From assembly GCA_004213995.1 (NCBI GenBank), contig SGZJ01000010.1, positions 1-43,289 of the forward strand: a stretch of 43,289 bases of DNA. The letters are read 5' to 3'. Numbering within the stretch: position 1 is the stretch's first letter; every line of letters begins with the position of its first letter. The translations under genes were made by a program, and so were the position numbers. The notes under the pieces were generated by a model. It ran no database searches. It was not told the origin of the DNA and worked only from the letters and a program-made list of their open reading frames with translations. Positions 1 through 8,511 of this stretch are shown here, in pieces. This DNA is from Flavobacteriales bacterium (GTDB lineage: Bacteria; Bacteroidota; Bacteroidia; Flavobacteriales; Flavobacteriaceae).

Positions 1-623
1 TTACACTCTATAGCCGATATTTGTTCAAAGTGATTTTCATTTAGTAATAATTTAGAAATATTATTTAAGTCATACTCTATATCCCAACTTTTATCATTAG
101 CAGATTTTTCAAATGAAAAATTAATAAGAGTTTTTGTTAATTTGTTATCAACTCCAGCCCTTGATATTAATTTAGCAGTCGACTCTTCTAGTAAATCCTT
201 AGTTTTAATTTCTACTTCATAATTAACAGGAATTTTTATTTCGTACGCAAAATTTCTTATAATTTTTTGTGTAAACTTATCTATAGTTGAGATATTAAAA
301 GAAGCATAATTTATTAGAATTGATTTCAATACTGAAATCGATTTTGATTGAATTTCTAGATTAGTTAAACCTGTTTCTTTTTTAATAGAATTTAAAAGAG
401 GGTTGTTCTTATCAGAAATAGTTATTTTGGTAAGTTGATTTAAATTATCAATTATTCTACTTTTCATTTCATTTACAGCTTTATTTGTAAATGTTATGGA
501 CAGAATTTTTTTATAAGAATCAATCTGGGGATCTGTAAGCAATATCTTTAAATATTCCTTAACCAGGTTAAAAGTTTTACCACTTCCTGCTGATGCATTA
601 TATATGTTATAGAAATGTTTCAA
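1..623 (-). CDS. UvrD/AddA-type ATP-dependent helicase, N-terminal part (cut by window start)
   Basis: This is the first ~207 residues of an SF1 UvrD/RecB-like helicase; the reading frame runs open off the left edge of the window. Reading from a TTG at 623, residues 9-17 form a Walker A loop (NASAGSGKT). It is followed by motif Ia (SITFTNKAVNEMKSRI, about 44-59) and a motif Ic-like segment (ISTIDKFTQKIIRNF, about 114-128). This N-terminus is typical of the long AddA/RecB-like exonuclease-helicases of Bacteroidota that process double-strand breaks. No ATG precedes the Walker region: a TAA stop lies two codons upstream of the TTG, so TTG is the only credible start. The helicase core and any C-terminal nuclease domain are outside the window. 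Family is secure; AddA versus another UvrD paralogue is not. Confidence 0.85.
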   Translation of the reverse strand, partial: MKHFYNIYNASAGSGKTFNLVKEYLKILLTDPQIDSYKKILSITFTNKAVNEMKSRIIDNLNQLTKITISDKNNPLLNSIKKETGLTNLEIQSKSISVLKSILINYASFNISTIDKFTQKIIRNFAYEIKIPVNYEVEIKTKDLLEESTAKLISRAGVDNKLTKTLINFSFEKSANDKSWDIEYDLNNISKLLLNENHFEQISAIEC

Positions 624-683
624 GTATTATAGATTACTTCACCAAATTAAGTATTCTATATTACTTATTAATAATCCTTTTTG

Positions 684-691
684 TAAATTTG
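684..691 (+). promoter_or_regulatory. Candidate -7 box TAAATTTG for the superoxide dismutase gene
   Basis: The octamer matches the Bacteroidota housekeeping -7 consensus TAnnTTTG and lies 37 bp before the dismutase ATG. I see no good TTG at the expected -33 position, so only the -7 half is supported. Confidence 0.4.
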
Positions 692-727
692 TGTATTAAA
701 TAAATATTAATCTAAAAAAATAATACA

Positions 728-1333
728 ATGGGATTTAAATTACCAAAGCTTAACTTTTCATATGATGCACTAGAACCATCAATCGATGCTAGAACGATGG
801 AAATTCATCATTCTAAACATCACAATGGTTACACTAATAATTTAAACAATGCTATAATTGATACAGATTTAGATTCTGCTTCAATTGAATCTATTTTAGC
901 TAATCTTGATATGAACAATAAAGGGTTGAGAAATAATGCCGGAGGTTATTATAATCACAAATTATTCTGGGAAGTAATTTCACCCGTTGATAATGATGGT
1001 ATTTCAGATACTATGTTAGATCTTATCAACACTTCATTTGGTTCTTTTGACGCATTTAAAGATAAGTTTTCAAAAGCTGCTGCTACCCAGTTTGGTTCAG
1101 GATGGGCATGGCTTTGTGTTATGGACAATGGAAAACTTGAAGTTTGTGGAACTGCCAATCAAGACAATCCTTTAATGCCAAATATTGGATGTGGAGGGAC
1201 ACCTATTTTAGGTGTAGATGTTTGGGAGCATGCTTATTATTTAAACTATCAAAATAGACGAGTAGATTATATTTCTGCATTTATGGGTTTAATAAATTGG
1301 AAAGTCGTTGAAAATAAGTATTTATCTAAATAA
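728..1333 (+). CDS. sodA: Superoxide dismutase, Fe/Mn family, manganese-type motifs
   Basis: Converts superoxide to oxygen and hydrogen peroxide, probably in the cytoplasm since no signal peptide is visible. At 201 residues it has normal family length. Metal ligands are visible as His27 (MEIHHSKHH), His77 (GGYYNHKLFW), Asp164 and His168 (DVWEHAYY). The second-shell residues resemble manganese enzymes: a Gly-Gly pair before YYNH and Gln145 in ANQDNPLM, where iron enzymes usually carry AQ..NH and a non-Gln residue at the latter site. Metal preference from motifs is an inference, and cambialistic enzymes exist. The gene is monocistronic: it has its own -7 box and a strong terminator directly after the stop. 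Confidence 0.95.
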   Translation: MGFKLPKLNFSYDALEPSIDARTMEIHHSKHHNGYTNNLNNAIIDTDLDSASIESILANLDMNNKGLRNNAGGYYNHKLFWEVISPVDNDGISDTMLDLINTSFGSFDAFKDKFSKAAATQFGSGWAWLCVMDNGKLEVCGTANQDNPLMPNIGCGGTPILGVDVWEHAYYLNYQNRRVDYISAFMGLINWKVVENKYLSK

Positions 1334-1336
1334 ATA

Positions 1337-1363
1337 AAAAAGGCGAACATAGTCCGCCTTTTT
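1337..1363 (+). terminator. Rho-independent terminator after sodA
   Basis: A perfect 9-bp stem, AAAAAGGCG pairing with CGCCTTTTT around a 9-nt loop, begins 3 nt after the dismutase stop. The A and T runs flank both sides, so it can also act on the opposite strand for the convergent purF transcript. Confidence 0.9.
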
Positions 1364-1510
1364 CCCCCAAATCAAATCACTTAATAAAGAAATTATAAAG
1401 TGAAAGTATAAATATATTCACGTTCACATTTAATTATTTATATATTACACTTTAGTTGTTTAATTATTAGTAGTTAAATGTTTAAATATTAAACAAAAGA
1501 AGAAAATTAA

Positions 1511-3406
1511 TTAGTAGGCTCTCTTTTTATTTCCTTCGTAGAAGTTTATAAATGCGTTGTTTACTACTCTGTTTCCACCATTTGTAGGGTAGTTTCCTGT
1601 AAAGTACCAATCTCCCAAATTATTAGGGCAGGCCTTGTGTAGATTTTCGATTGATTGAAAGATAATCTTAACTTCAGCACTTGTAACATCTGTACTCAAG
1701 AGAGAAGTAATCATATTTGAAATTTCTTCAGCAGAAAATAAAGCATATAGATCTTTTACATAATTAGTTATTTCTGAATCTGCTAAAAGTTCTTGCTTTT
1801 TACATTTTTTATATGTTGATTCAATTAATGAATATTGATTGGTTTCTTTTAAAAGAGACAATAGTGCTTTAAAAGCTATAAGACTTTCTAAGTTTGCCAT
1901 ATCAATACCGTAACAATCTGGGTATCTGATTTGTGGAGCAGAAGAAACAACAATTATTTTTTTAGGCCCAAGTCGATCAAGCATTTTTAAGATACTTTTT
2001 TTAAGAGTTGTACCTCTGACTATACTATCATCAATAATAATCAAAGTATCAGTTTTTTTAATTACGCCATATGTTATGTCATAAACATGTTCCACTAGGT
2101 CATCTCTGCTACTATCCTCTGTAATAAAAGTCCTTAGTTTAACATCTTTTATAGCAATCTTTTCAATTCTAGCCTTTTCACTTAGTACTTTAATTATTTT
2201 CTCTTTTGAAATATCAGTATTATTTAATATTTCATTTGTTTTTTTCTTGATTAAATAGTTATCTACACTTTCAATCATCCCATAAAATGATGTTTCAGCA
2301 GTGTTGGGAATGTAAGAAAAAACAGAGTTACTTATATCATAATTAATTTCTTTTAAAATTGTAGGCATTATTAGTTTTCCTAACTCTTTTCTTTCTTTAT
2401 AGATATCAGCATCACTACCTCTTGAGAAGTAAATTCTTTCAAATGAACATGCTTTTTTTTCAACTGGAGTAAGTATCTCTTTTATAGCTAATTCTCCTGA
2501 TTTATTTATTAGCAATGCATTACCAGGTGGAACTTCTTTAATTTGATTTAATTTTAAATTAAATGCAGTTTGAATAGCAGGTCTTTCAGATGCAACTACT
2601 ATAACTTCGTCATCTTTATAATAAAAGGCTGGCCTTATTCCTGCAGGATCTCTAAGAATAAAAGAATCTCCGTGTCCCATCATACCTCCAATAACATATC
2701 CTCCGTCCCAATCTTTTGAAGATTTTTTTAATATTTTACTAACTTTTAATCTTTTAGAAATTAAGGGTGAACATTCAGACTTGGTAAAGCCTTCTTTTTT
2801 TAAATCTTTATATATTTTTCTGACTTGAGCATCCAAAAAATGACCAATTTTTTCCATTATTGTAATTGTGTCAGTGTATTCCTTTGGGTGCTGACCTAAT
2901 TCTACAAGATTATTGAATAAATCTTTGACATTGGTCATATTAAAATTTCCAGCTAGAATTAAATTTCTGTGCTTCCAATTGTTTTGTCTTAAAAAAGGGT
3001 GCACACTTTCAACGCTATTTTTACCAAAAGTTCCATACCTAACATGGCCAAGCATTACTTCTCCAATATATGGAATATGTTTTTTTTGAAGAGAAACATC
3101 ATCTTTTAGTAAAGGATTACTTTCTAAAGTATCATTAATTCTATTGTTGATTTTTGAAAAAACATCTTGAATTGGTTGCTGTTCAATTGACCTAACCCTA
3201 CTTATATATCTTTCACCAGGTTCAACATCAAATTTAATACTTGCAAAACCCGCACCGTCTTGACCTCTGTTGTGTTGTTTTTCCATCAAGAGATACATTT
3301 TATTTATTCCATAAAATGTAGACCCATACTTTTTTTTATAATAATCTAATGGCTTAAGAAGTCTAATATGGGCAATTCCACATTCATGTTTTAAAGCATC
3401 ACTCAT
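1511..3406 (-). CDS. purF: Amidophosphoribosyltransferase, long Bacteroidota form
   Basis: Catalyses the first committed step of purine synthesis: PRPP plus glutamine gives phosphoribosylamine. The N-terminal glutaminase begins with Cys9 after a short propeptide (MSDALKHE-CGIA), followed by QHNRGQDGAG (44-53) and GHVRYGT (120-126). The PRPP-binding loop IIIDDSIVRGTT (456-467) is intact. At 631 residues it is well over 100 residues longer than E. coli or Bacillus PurF, with an extra C-terminal region ending near GDWYFTGNYPTNGG. Around residues 152-159 the usual HNGNLTN stretch reads AGNFNMTN, so the glycine of the oxyanion region is replaced by Phe. It probably leads a minus-strand transcript from a -7 box at 3436-3443; purN lies further upstream on the same strand. 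Confidence 0.93.
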   Translation of the reverse strand: MSDALKHECGIAHIRLLKPLDYYKKKYGSTFYGINKMYLLMEKQHNRGQDGAGFASIKFDVEPGERYISRVRSIEQQPIQDVFSKINNRINDTLESNPLLKDDVSLQKKHIPYIGEVMLGHVRYGTFGKNSVESVHPFLRQNNWKHRNLILAGNFNMTNVKDLFNNLVELGQHPKEYTDTITIMEKIGHFLDAQVRKIYKDLKKEGFTKSECSPLISKRLKVSKILKKSSKDWDGGYVIGGMMGHGDSFILRDPAGIRPAFYYKDDEVIVVASERPAIQTAFNLKLNQIKEVPPGNALLINKSGELAIKEILTPVEKKACSFERIYFSRGSDADIYKERKELGKLIMPTILKEINYDISNSVFSYIPNTAETSFYGMIESVDNYLIKKKTNEILNNTDISKEKIIKVLSEKARIEKIAIKDVKLRTFITEDSSRDDLVEHVYDITYGVIKKTDTLIIIDDSIVRGTTLKKSILKMLDRLGPKKIIVVSSAPQIRYPDCYGIDMANLESLIAFKALLSLLKETNQYSLIESTYKKCKKQELLADSEITNYVKDLYALFSAEEISNMITSLLSTDVTSAEVKIIFQSIENLHKACPNNLGDWYFTGNYPTNGGNRVVNNAFINFYEGNKKRAY

Positions 3407-3435
3407 TACAGATATATTATGGTCTTGTTAAAAAA

Positions 3436-3443
3436 CAAAAATA
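3436..3443 (-). promoter_or_regulatory. Candidate -7 box TATTTTTG for purF
   Basis: On the minus strand this octamer matches TAnnTTTG and ends 29 bp before the purF start codon. The -33 region is degenerate. It suggests purF has its own promoter even though pfkB and purN lie upstream on the same strand. Confidence 0.45.
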
Positions 3444-3482
3444 GAATCAATTTTTACAAATATCTAAAAAAAGTGATTTATT

Positions 3483-4382
3483 TTATTTTTTAATTTTAGA
3501 GACTCTTTGTTCGATAAGATTAATATCTAAATTCATTATGTTATTTGGCCCAAAATCTTCAATGCAATACGATGCAATCGCAGTTCCATACATAACTCCT
3601 TTTTTAACTTCATCAAATGAAATCTCTGAACAACTTGCTAAATATCCTGCCAATCCACCTGCAAATGTATCTCCTGCTCCAGTAGGGTCCTTAACTATTT
3701 CAGTAGGAAATATTGGACAATTATAATAATCATCTTCACCAAAAACTAATGATCCAAATTCTCCTTTTTTAATGATTAAAAATTTAGGTCCAAGTTTAGA
3801 TATTTTCTTTGCCGCAATCTTCAAATCACTTTCACCAGTTAATTGTTCAGCTTCTTGGTCGTTAATACATAACAAATCAACTTTCGAAATCACATTAACT
3901 AACTCGTCAAGAGAGTTATCCATCCAGTAATTCATTGTATCTAAAATTACAAGTTTTGGTTTTGAGTTCATTTGCTCCAGAACACTTAATTGAGTAGAAG
4001 GATGTAAGTTTCCAAGAAGGACTATTTCCGCATTTTTATAATTGTTTGGGACTATGGGTTTAAAATCTGCAAGAACATTTAGTTCAGTGGTTATAGTATC
4101 TCTATGATTCATGTTTACATGATAAAGACCTTCCCAAAAAAAAGTTTTTCCACCTTTAACAATTTCAATACCAGAAATATCTATTTTTTTTGTTTTCAAA
4201 AGAGTTAAATATTCTTCAGGGAAATCACTACCAACAACCGAAACTATAGCGTTATTAATATTAAAAACTGATGAGGATACTCCAATAAACATGCCTGAGC
4301 CACCTAAAATCTTATCCACTTTACCAAATGGAGTTTCTATTGAATCAAATGCGACTGTGCCAACAATAAGTAATTTGTTCAT
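3483..4382 (-). CDS. PfkB-family carbohydrate/nucleoside kinase
   Basis: A ribokinase-like sugar or nucleoside kinase of 299 residues. It opens with the family's early strand (LLIVGTVAFDSIETPFG), has a glycine pair near residues 27-30 (GGSGMF), and carries the signature DPTGAGDTFAGG near 232-243, in which Asp238 is the expected catalytic base. Flavobacteria keep a gene of this kind between purF and RNase HI, hinting at a link to nucleoside or ribose salvage; the substrate cannot be read from sequence. It is separated from RNase HI by 29 bp, which contain a -7-like box at 4402-4409. Confidence 0.88.
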   Translation of the reverse strand: MNKLLIVGTVAFDSIETPFGKVDKILGGSGMFIGVSSSVFNINNAIVSVVGSDFPEEYLTLLKTKKIDISGIEIVKGGKTFFWEGLYHVNMNHRDTITTELNVLADFKPIVPNNYKNAEIVLLGNLHPSTQLSVLEQMNSKPKLVILDTMNYWMDNSLDELVNVISKVDLLCINDQEAEQLTGESDLKIAAKKISKLGPKFLIIKKGEFGSLVFGEDDYYNCPIFPTEIVKDPTGAGDTFAGGLAGYLASCSEISFDEVKKGVMYGTAIASYCIEDFGPNNIMNLDINLIEQRVSKIKK

Positions 4383-4401
4383 TTAATGTATTTTAAGTTT
4401 G

Positions 4402-4409
4402 CAAATATA
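4402..4409 (-). promoter_or_regulatory. Candidate -7 box TATATTTG before the pfkB-type kinase
   Basis: Minus-strand match to TAnnTTTG in the short gap between the RNase HI stop and the kinase start. A -33 partner is not evident, and readthrough from purN-rnhA is equally possible. Confidence 0.35.
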
Positions 4410-4411
4410 AA

Positions 4412-5026
4412 TTATTTTCGTCCGAAATCAGCAGGAATTTCACCCCAAATTTTCGTTTTCCATTTCAATATTTTTGTTTGATAAGTATTAGATTTAAGCC
4501 ATAATATAGCTCTATCAATTAATAAAAATAGATTTTCATTTTCGTTAGTCCTTTCTAATTTTGTATTACATTTTTTTTTTCTAACCCAACTTATTGCAGT
4601 AATTGAATCAGTGTAAATGGGTTTATTGCTTTTCATCTTCTTTAATTCTGCCAACCCGTGGACCAAGGCTAAAAATTCACCAATATTATTAGTTCCTTTT
4701 TTAAATGGACCGTGATTAAATAATAATTTTTTTGTTTTGGTGTCTACCCCTTGGTATTCCATAATGCCAGGATTCCCACTTGATGCAGCATCTACAGAAA
4801 TAGAATTATAATTTGGAAGTTCATCACTCTTGAAAAGCTTAGATTTGGCAAAGTAAATTTTATGACCTTCAGTTAGTGCATTGTTAGCATCTTTTAAATT
4901 TTCAAAAGACTTATATTTTGCCCCTTTAAAATTATTAATTTGTATTTTACAGTCCTCCCAAGAATTATAGACGCCTTTTTTATGACCTCTCCAAACTACA
5001 TAATATTTTTTTTTCTTCTTCTTCAT
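4412..5026 (-). CDS. rnhA: Ribonuclease HI with N-terminal viroplasmin (hybrid-binding) domain
   Basis: Cleaves the RNA of RNA-DNA hybrids. Residues 1-45 or so form the viroplasmin/caulimovirus-VI hybrid-binding domain (KYYVVWRGHKKGVYNSW). The C-terminal RNase H fold shows the acidic set: Asp in SVDAASSGNPG, Glu in NNIGEFLALVHGL, Asp in IYTDSITAISW, and a terminal EIPADFGRK. I place the start at the ATG at 5026, one base after the purN TAA, because the lysine-rich MKKKKKK leader is usual for this family. A longer form starting at 5053 would only add nine residues inside purN. Tightly coupled to purN upstream. Confidence 0.92.
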   Translation of the reverse strand: MKKKKKKYYVVWRGHKKGVYNSWEDCKIQINNFKGAKYKSFENLKDANNALTEGHKIYFAKSKLFKSDELPNYNSISVDAASSGNPGIMEYQGVDTKTKKLLFNHGPFKKGTNNIGEFLALVHGLAELKKMKSNKPIYTDSITAISWVRKKKCNTKLERTNENENLFLLIDRAILWLKSNTYQTKILKWKTKIWGEIPADFGRK

Positions 5027-5027
5027 G

Positions 5028-5597
5028 TTAGTTAATAAGTCTTGCAACAACATCTGGAAAATACTTCATTTCTAAGTTATTAATTTTTTTTGCTAAGCTA
5101 GTAATACTTTCATTTTGTTCTAATCTGATTTTTTTTTGGAAAATAACCTCTCCTTCATCATAATTACGGTTAACCTTATGAATTGTAATACCACTGAAGA
5201 GTTCTTTGTTTTCAATCACTGCAGCATGAACATAATTGCCATACATTCCTTTACCACCATACTTTGGTAAAAGTGAAGGATGAATATTTATAATTGGGAA
5301 ACTCATTTCAATTAAAGTAGTTGGAATTTTTAATAAGAACCCAGCTAGTATTATCATTTCTGGATTGATTTTTAAAATCTTTTGTTCTACTAATGATGAG
5401 TTGAAAAATGATTGTTTTTCAAATACCTCACATTTAATATTTAGTGCTTCACATCTTTTGATTACACCAGCTTTTGGGTTGTTAGTAAAAACAAACCAAT
5501 TGACTTTTAGCTTAGCTTCTGAAAGTTTTAAAATTAGGTTTTCTGTATTTGAACCACTACCAGATGCAAAAATTATTATATTTTTTATTTTTGACAT
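5028..5597 (-). CDS. purN: Phosphoribosylglycinamide formyltransferase (10-formyl-THF dependent)
   Basis: Transfers a formyl group from 10-formyltetrahydrofolate to GAR, the third step of purine synthesis. At 189 residues it is of typical length. The phosphate-binding loop ASGSGSNTENLI follows the first strand. The catalytic Asn and His are in NIHPSLLPKYGG, and the catalytic Asp is in NRNYDEGEVIF. It is divergent from acpP across a 145-bp gap and heads the purN-rnhA-pfkB-purF run, so purine genes lie at both ends of this group. Confidence 0.95.
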   Translation of the reverse strand: MSKIKNIIIFASGSGSNTENLILKLSEAKLKVNWFVFTNNPKAGVIKRCEALNIKCEVFEKQSFFNSSLVEQKILKINPEMIILAGFLLKIPTTLIEMSFPIINIHPSLLPKYGGKGMYGNYVHAAVIENKELFSGITIHKVNRNYDEGEVIFQKKIRLEQNESITSLAKKINNLEMKYFPDVVARLIN

Positions 5598-5694
5598 TTA
5601 AAAAACACTTCTCAAATTTTTAATAATATTAGCCATTTAAATTAAATAAATTGCACATTTCCTTTCTAAATAGTTAAATTAAAATAAAGTTTTT

Positions 5695-5702
5695 TATTTT
5701 TG
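5695..5702 (+). promoter_or_regulatory. Candidate -7 box TATTTTTG for the acpP-fabF-rnc run
   Basis: Matches TAnnTTTG and lies 40 bp upstream of the acpP ATG in the purN/acpP divergent gap. The -33 region lacks a clear TTG. An acpP promoter is expected here because the upstream gene points the other way. Confidence 0.5.
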
Positions 5703-5742
5703 TCAACTATAACTAAATATTAAACTAATAAAACTTAAAATT

Positions 5743-5973
5743 ATGTCAGACATTGAATCAAGAGTTAAAGCTATTATTGTAGATAAATTAGGAGTAGATG
5801 AAAATGAAGTTGTTACTGAAGCAAGCTTCACAAATGACCTAGGGGCAGACTCTCTAGATACTGTAGAATTAATAATGGAATTTGAAAAAGAATTTGATAT
5901 TCAAATACCTGATGATCAGGCAGAAAATATTTCTACTGTCGGTCAGGCAGTTTCTTACATTGAAAATGTGTAA
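5743..5973 (+). CDS. acpP: Acyl carrier protein
   Basis: Carries growing acyl chains in type II fatty-acid synthesis. It is a 76-residue acidic helical protein with Ser37 in [10 protein letters not shown], the 4'-phosphopantetheine attachment site. The C-terminus ([19 protein letters not shown]) is standard for AcpP. The ketosynthase gene follows after 13 bp, giving the common acpP-fabF-rnc order. Confidence 0.98.
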   Translation: MSDIESRVKAIIVDKLGVDENEVVTEASFTNDLGADSLDTVELIMEFEKEFDIQIPDDQAENISTVGQAVSYIENV

Positions 5974-5986
5974 ATAAAATTTTTTT

Positions 5987-7240
5987 ATGGAATTAAAAAG
6001 AGTTGTTGTTACAGGTCTTGGTGCTCTTACCCCAATTGGGAATAATGTTAATGAGTATTGGGATAATTTAATTAGTGGCAAGAGTGGTGCTGCGCCAATA
6101 ACTTATTTTGATACTGAAAAATTTAAAACAAAATTTGCATGTGAGTTAAAAGGTTTTAATGCCTTAGATTTTCTTGACAGAAAAGAAGCTCGAAAAATGG
6201 ATAGATTTACCCAATATGCCATGGTAGCTTCTGAAGAAGCGATTAGTGATTCAAAAATTGATTTAGAATCAATTGATAATTACCGAGCTGGAGTAATATG
6301 GGGTAGTGGAATAGGAGGAATCGAAACCTTTCAAAATGAAGTAATTAATTTTGCTTCCGGTGATGGAACTCCAAGATTTAATCCGTTCTTTATTCCAAAA
6401 ATGATTGGAGATATAGCCCCAGGACACATTTCGATGAAATATCATTTTATGGGACCAAGTTATACCACTGTTTCTGCTTGTGCCTCTTCCGCAAATGCAA
6501 TGGTAGACGCCCTCAATTATATTAGACTTGGTCATTGTGATATAATTATAACTGGTGGTAGTGAAGCTGGTGTTAATAAAGCAGGTATGGGAGGTTTTAA
6601 TGCCATGCATGCATTATCCACAAGAAATGAAGATCCTGCAACCGCATCCAGACCATTTGATTCAACAAGAGATGGGTTTGTTCTGGGTGAAGGATCAGGA
6701 GCTATTATTCTAGAAGAATACGAGCATGCAAAAGCAAGAGGAGCAAAAATATATGCCGAACTTATTGGTGGAGGACTATCATCTGATGCGTACCATATTA
6801 CCTCACCTCATCCTGAGGGTCTAGGGGTAAAAGCTGTTATAAAAAATTGTTTAAATAACGCAGGAGTGTCCTTTGAGCAAGTAGATGCAATAAACACTCA
6901 TGGCACATCAACTCCTTTGGGTGATGTTGCAGAGCTTAAAGCAATTTCAGATGTTTTTGGGGATCATGCTAAAAACATCAATATAAATTCAACAAAGTCT
7001 ATGACAGGGCATTTGCTAGGGGCAGCTGGAGCTGTAGAAGCTATTTCTGTCATTTTATCAATTAAAAACGGGATTGTACCTCCAACTATTAATCACAAGA
7101 ACTCAGACGAAAACATAAATTCGTCTTTAAATTTAACATTAAATAAAGCTCAAAAGAGAGATATAAATATAGCAATGAGTAATACTTTTGGCTTTGGAGG
7201 TCATAATGCTTGTGTTATTTTTAAAAAATACATTAATTAA
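5987..7240 (+). CDS. fabF: 3-oxoacyl-[acyl-carrier-protein] synthase II
   Basis: Elongating ketosynthase that condenses malonyl-ACP with acyl-ACP. It is 417 residues long. The thiolase-fold triad is visible as Cys165 (SACASSANAM), His305 (NTHGTSTPLGD) and His342 (TGHLLGAAGAV), with Lys337 just before it. The C-terminal GFGGHNA loop is also present. The stop codon TAA shares its last base with the rnc ATG (TAATG), so the two are translationally coupled. Confidence 0.97.
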   Translation: MELKRVVVTGLGALTPIGNNVNEYWDNLISGKSGAAPITYFDTEKFKTKFACELKGFNALDFLDRKEARKMDRFTQYAMVASEEAISDSKIDLESIDNYRAGVIWGSGIGGIETFQNEVINFASGDGTPRFNPFFIPKMIGDIAPGHISMKYHFMGPSYTTVSACASSANAMVDALNYIRLGHCDIIITGGSEAGVNKAGMGGFNAMHALSTRNEDPATASRPFDSTRDGFVLGEGSGAIILEEYEHAKARGAKIYAELIGGGLSSDAYHITSPHPEGLGVKAVIKNCLNNAGVSFEQVDAINTHGTSTPLGDVAELKAISDVFGDHAKNININSTKSMTGHLLGAAGAVEAISVILSIKNGIVPPTINHKNSDENINSSLNLTLNKAQKRDINIAMSNTFGFGGHNACVIFKKYIN

Positions 7241-7974
7241 TGGGTAATTCAATACTGAATAATTTTAACCTATTTAATAAAAAAGACAACTTCTATTTTG
7301 AAATTAAAAAACTTCTAAAATTTACTCCAAATTCAATTCATTATTACAAAACAGCTTTCACTCATAGATCTTTAAATTTAAAGGATATTAATGGCATTGC
7401 AGTAAATTATGAAAGACTTGAATTTCTTGGAGATTCTATATTAAGTTCTATTATTTCAACCTACCTATTTAATCAAATTCCTGAAGCTTCTGAAGGTTAT
7501 TTGACAAAAATGAGATCCAAGATTGTTAGTCGAAAACATTTAAATGAATTAGGTCAAGAATTAAATTTAACTCAACACTTAACTTGTGATTTGAACATTG
7601 AGAATTATGGTGAAAATATTGAAGGAAATTTATTTGAGTCGCTAATCGGAGCTATTTTTTTAGATAAAGGCTATAAATATGCTAGGAAGTTTATATTCCA
7701 AAGTGTGATTATTCCACATGTTGATCTTAAAAAACTTGATGGAAAAATAATAAGTTATAAGACATTGATTATTGAATGGTGCCAAAAAAATAAATTAAAA
7801 TATTGCTATGAAACATTTGAGGATTCTGGAAATGATAGTATTAAGCATTTCACCTCTAACTTACAAATATCAAGTTTTCAGTTAGTTAAAGCGAGGTCTA
7901 CATCAAAGAAAAAGGCTGAAGAAAAAGTTTCTCAAAGAGCCTTTTATATTAATCAAAATCAAATCAATATTTAA
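7240..7974 (+). CDS. rnc: Ribonuclease III
   Basis: Double-stranded-RNA endonuclease for rRNA and mRNA processing. The signature YERLEFLGDSILSSIIS (about 57-73) holds the first catalytic acidic residues, and NLFESLIGAIFLD holds the second Glu. A double-stranded RNA-binding domain follows from about residue 167 (YKTLIIEWCQKNKLKY...) to the C-terminal KKKAEEKVSQRAF helix. The 244-residue length is normal for flavobacteria. The last codons and stop are part of a 16-bp direct repeat with the downstream leader. Confidence 0.95.
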   Translation: MGNSILNNFNLFNKKDNFYFEIKKLLKFTPNSIHYYKTAFTHRSLNLKDINGIAVNYERLEFLGDSILSSIISTYLFNQIPEASEGYLTKMRSKIVSRKHLNELGQELNLTQHLTCDLNIENYGENIEGNLFESLIGAIFLDKGYKYARKFIFQSVIIPHVDLKKLDGKIISYKTLIIEWCQKNKLKYCYETFEDSGNDSIKHFTSNLQISSFQLVKARSTSKKKAEEKVSQRAFYINQNQINI

Positions 7975-8001
7975 GAAAATATTATTCAAATCAATATTTA
8001 A
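7959..8001 (+). repeat. Short direct repeat across the rnc stop codon
   Basis: The 16-mer TCAAATCAATATTTAA occurs at 7959-7974, ending exactly at the rnc stop, and again at 7986-8001. The 27-bp offset fits a small local tandem duplication that has since diverged in its second half. Confidence 0.8.
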
Positions 8002-8028
8002 ATAGAATAATATTTGTTATATTTTTAT

Positions 8029-8511
8029 ATGGCAGTTAGAAAAATTATTTTTCAAGAGGAAGAACATCTTCATTACCATTTATTAGCAATTCATTCGGTA
8101 TTAACTGATTATAGACTCGCCTTTTTTTTAAATAAACATTTAAATATTGAGCTAAAAAGAGCTTTTGATGATTTGGATATTTCATTGCAAGACGGTTTTT
8201 ACTCATTCTTTCAGTACGAAGATGAAGATAATTTATTAAATTGGAACTTAATTTCTAATAGTTCATATACAAACGTTAAAAATGAAATTAAAGAATCATT
8301 ATTATTTAAAAACACCAAGGTTGAGCTAAAAAAATTTAAATTAATTAGTGAATTAAGTCAAGTAGATTTTTTTCTAAAAATTGAATACCACACAGACCAA
8401 ATTAATATAAATCAAATTATAAAATCAATCAACGAAATACCAAATATAATTTCAGTTTATACCTTGAACTTAAAAAATATTAAGAATAAAGAAAATCTAA
8501 ATTTTTCATGA
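8029..8511 (+). CDS. IPExxxVDY-family protein (function unknown)
   Basis: A 160-residue cytoplasmic protein of a family found between rnc and pyk in flavobacteria. The N-terminal block (AIHSVLTDYRLAFFLNKHLN) and acidic middle (YEDEDNLLNWNLIS) fit the family. The naming motif appears altered: residues 106-114 read ISELSQVDF, with Ser for Pro and Phe for Tyr. I start at the ATG at 8029, giving MAVRKI; a TTG at 8014 would add five residues but is less likely. Its stop overlaps the pyk start in ATGA. No enzymatic motif is visible, and position alone suggests only co-expression with rnc and pyruvate kinase. Confidence 0.75.
   Translation: MAVRKIIFQEEEHLHYHLLAIHSVLTDYRLAFFLNKHLNIELKRAFDDLDISLQDGFYSFFQYEDEDNLLNWNLISNSSYTNVKNEIKESLLFKNTKVELKKFKLISELSQVDFFLKIEYHTDQININQIIKSINEIPNIISVYTLNLKNIKNKENLNFS

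Noticed and set aside
955-1158. Minus-strand frame inside the superoxide dismutase gene
   Set aside because: Shadow of a strongly conserved coding frame, with no promoter or homology cue.
1364-1510. Additional gene or terminator between sodA and purF
   Set aside because: No open frame with a conserved look; only weak AT palindromes such as GTTTAAATATTAAAC near its end.
6269-6610. 113-codon minus-strand frame inside fabF
   Set aside because: Antisense to highly conserved fabF sequence; composition is Ser/Thr/Tyr-rich shadow with no family resemblance.
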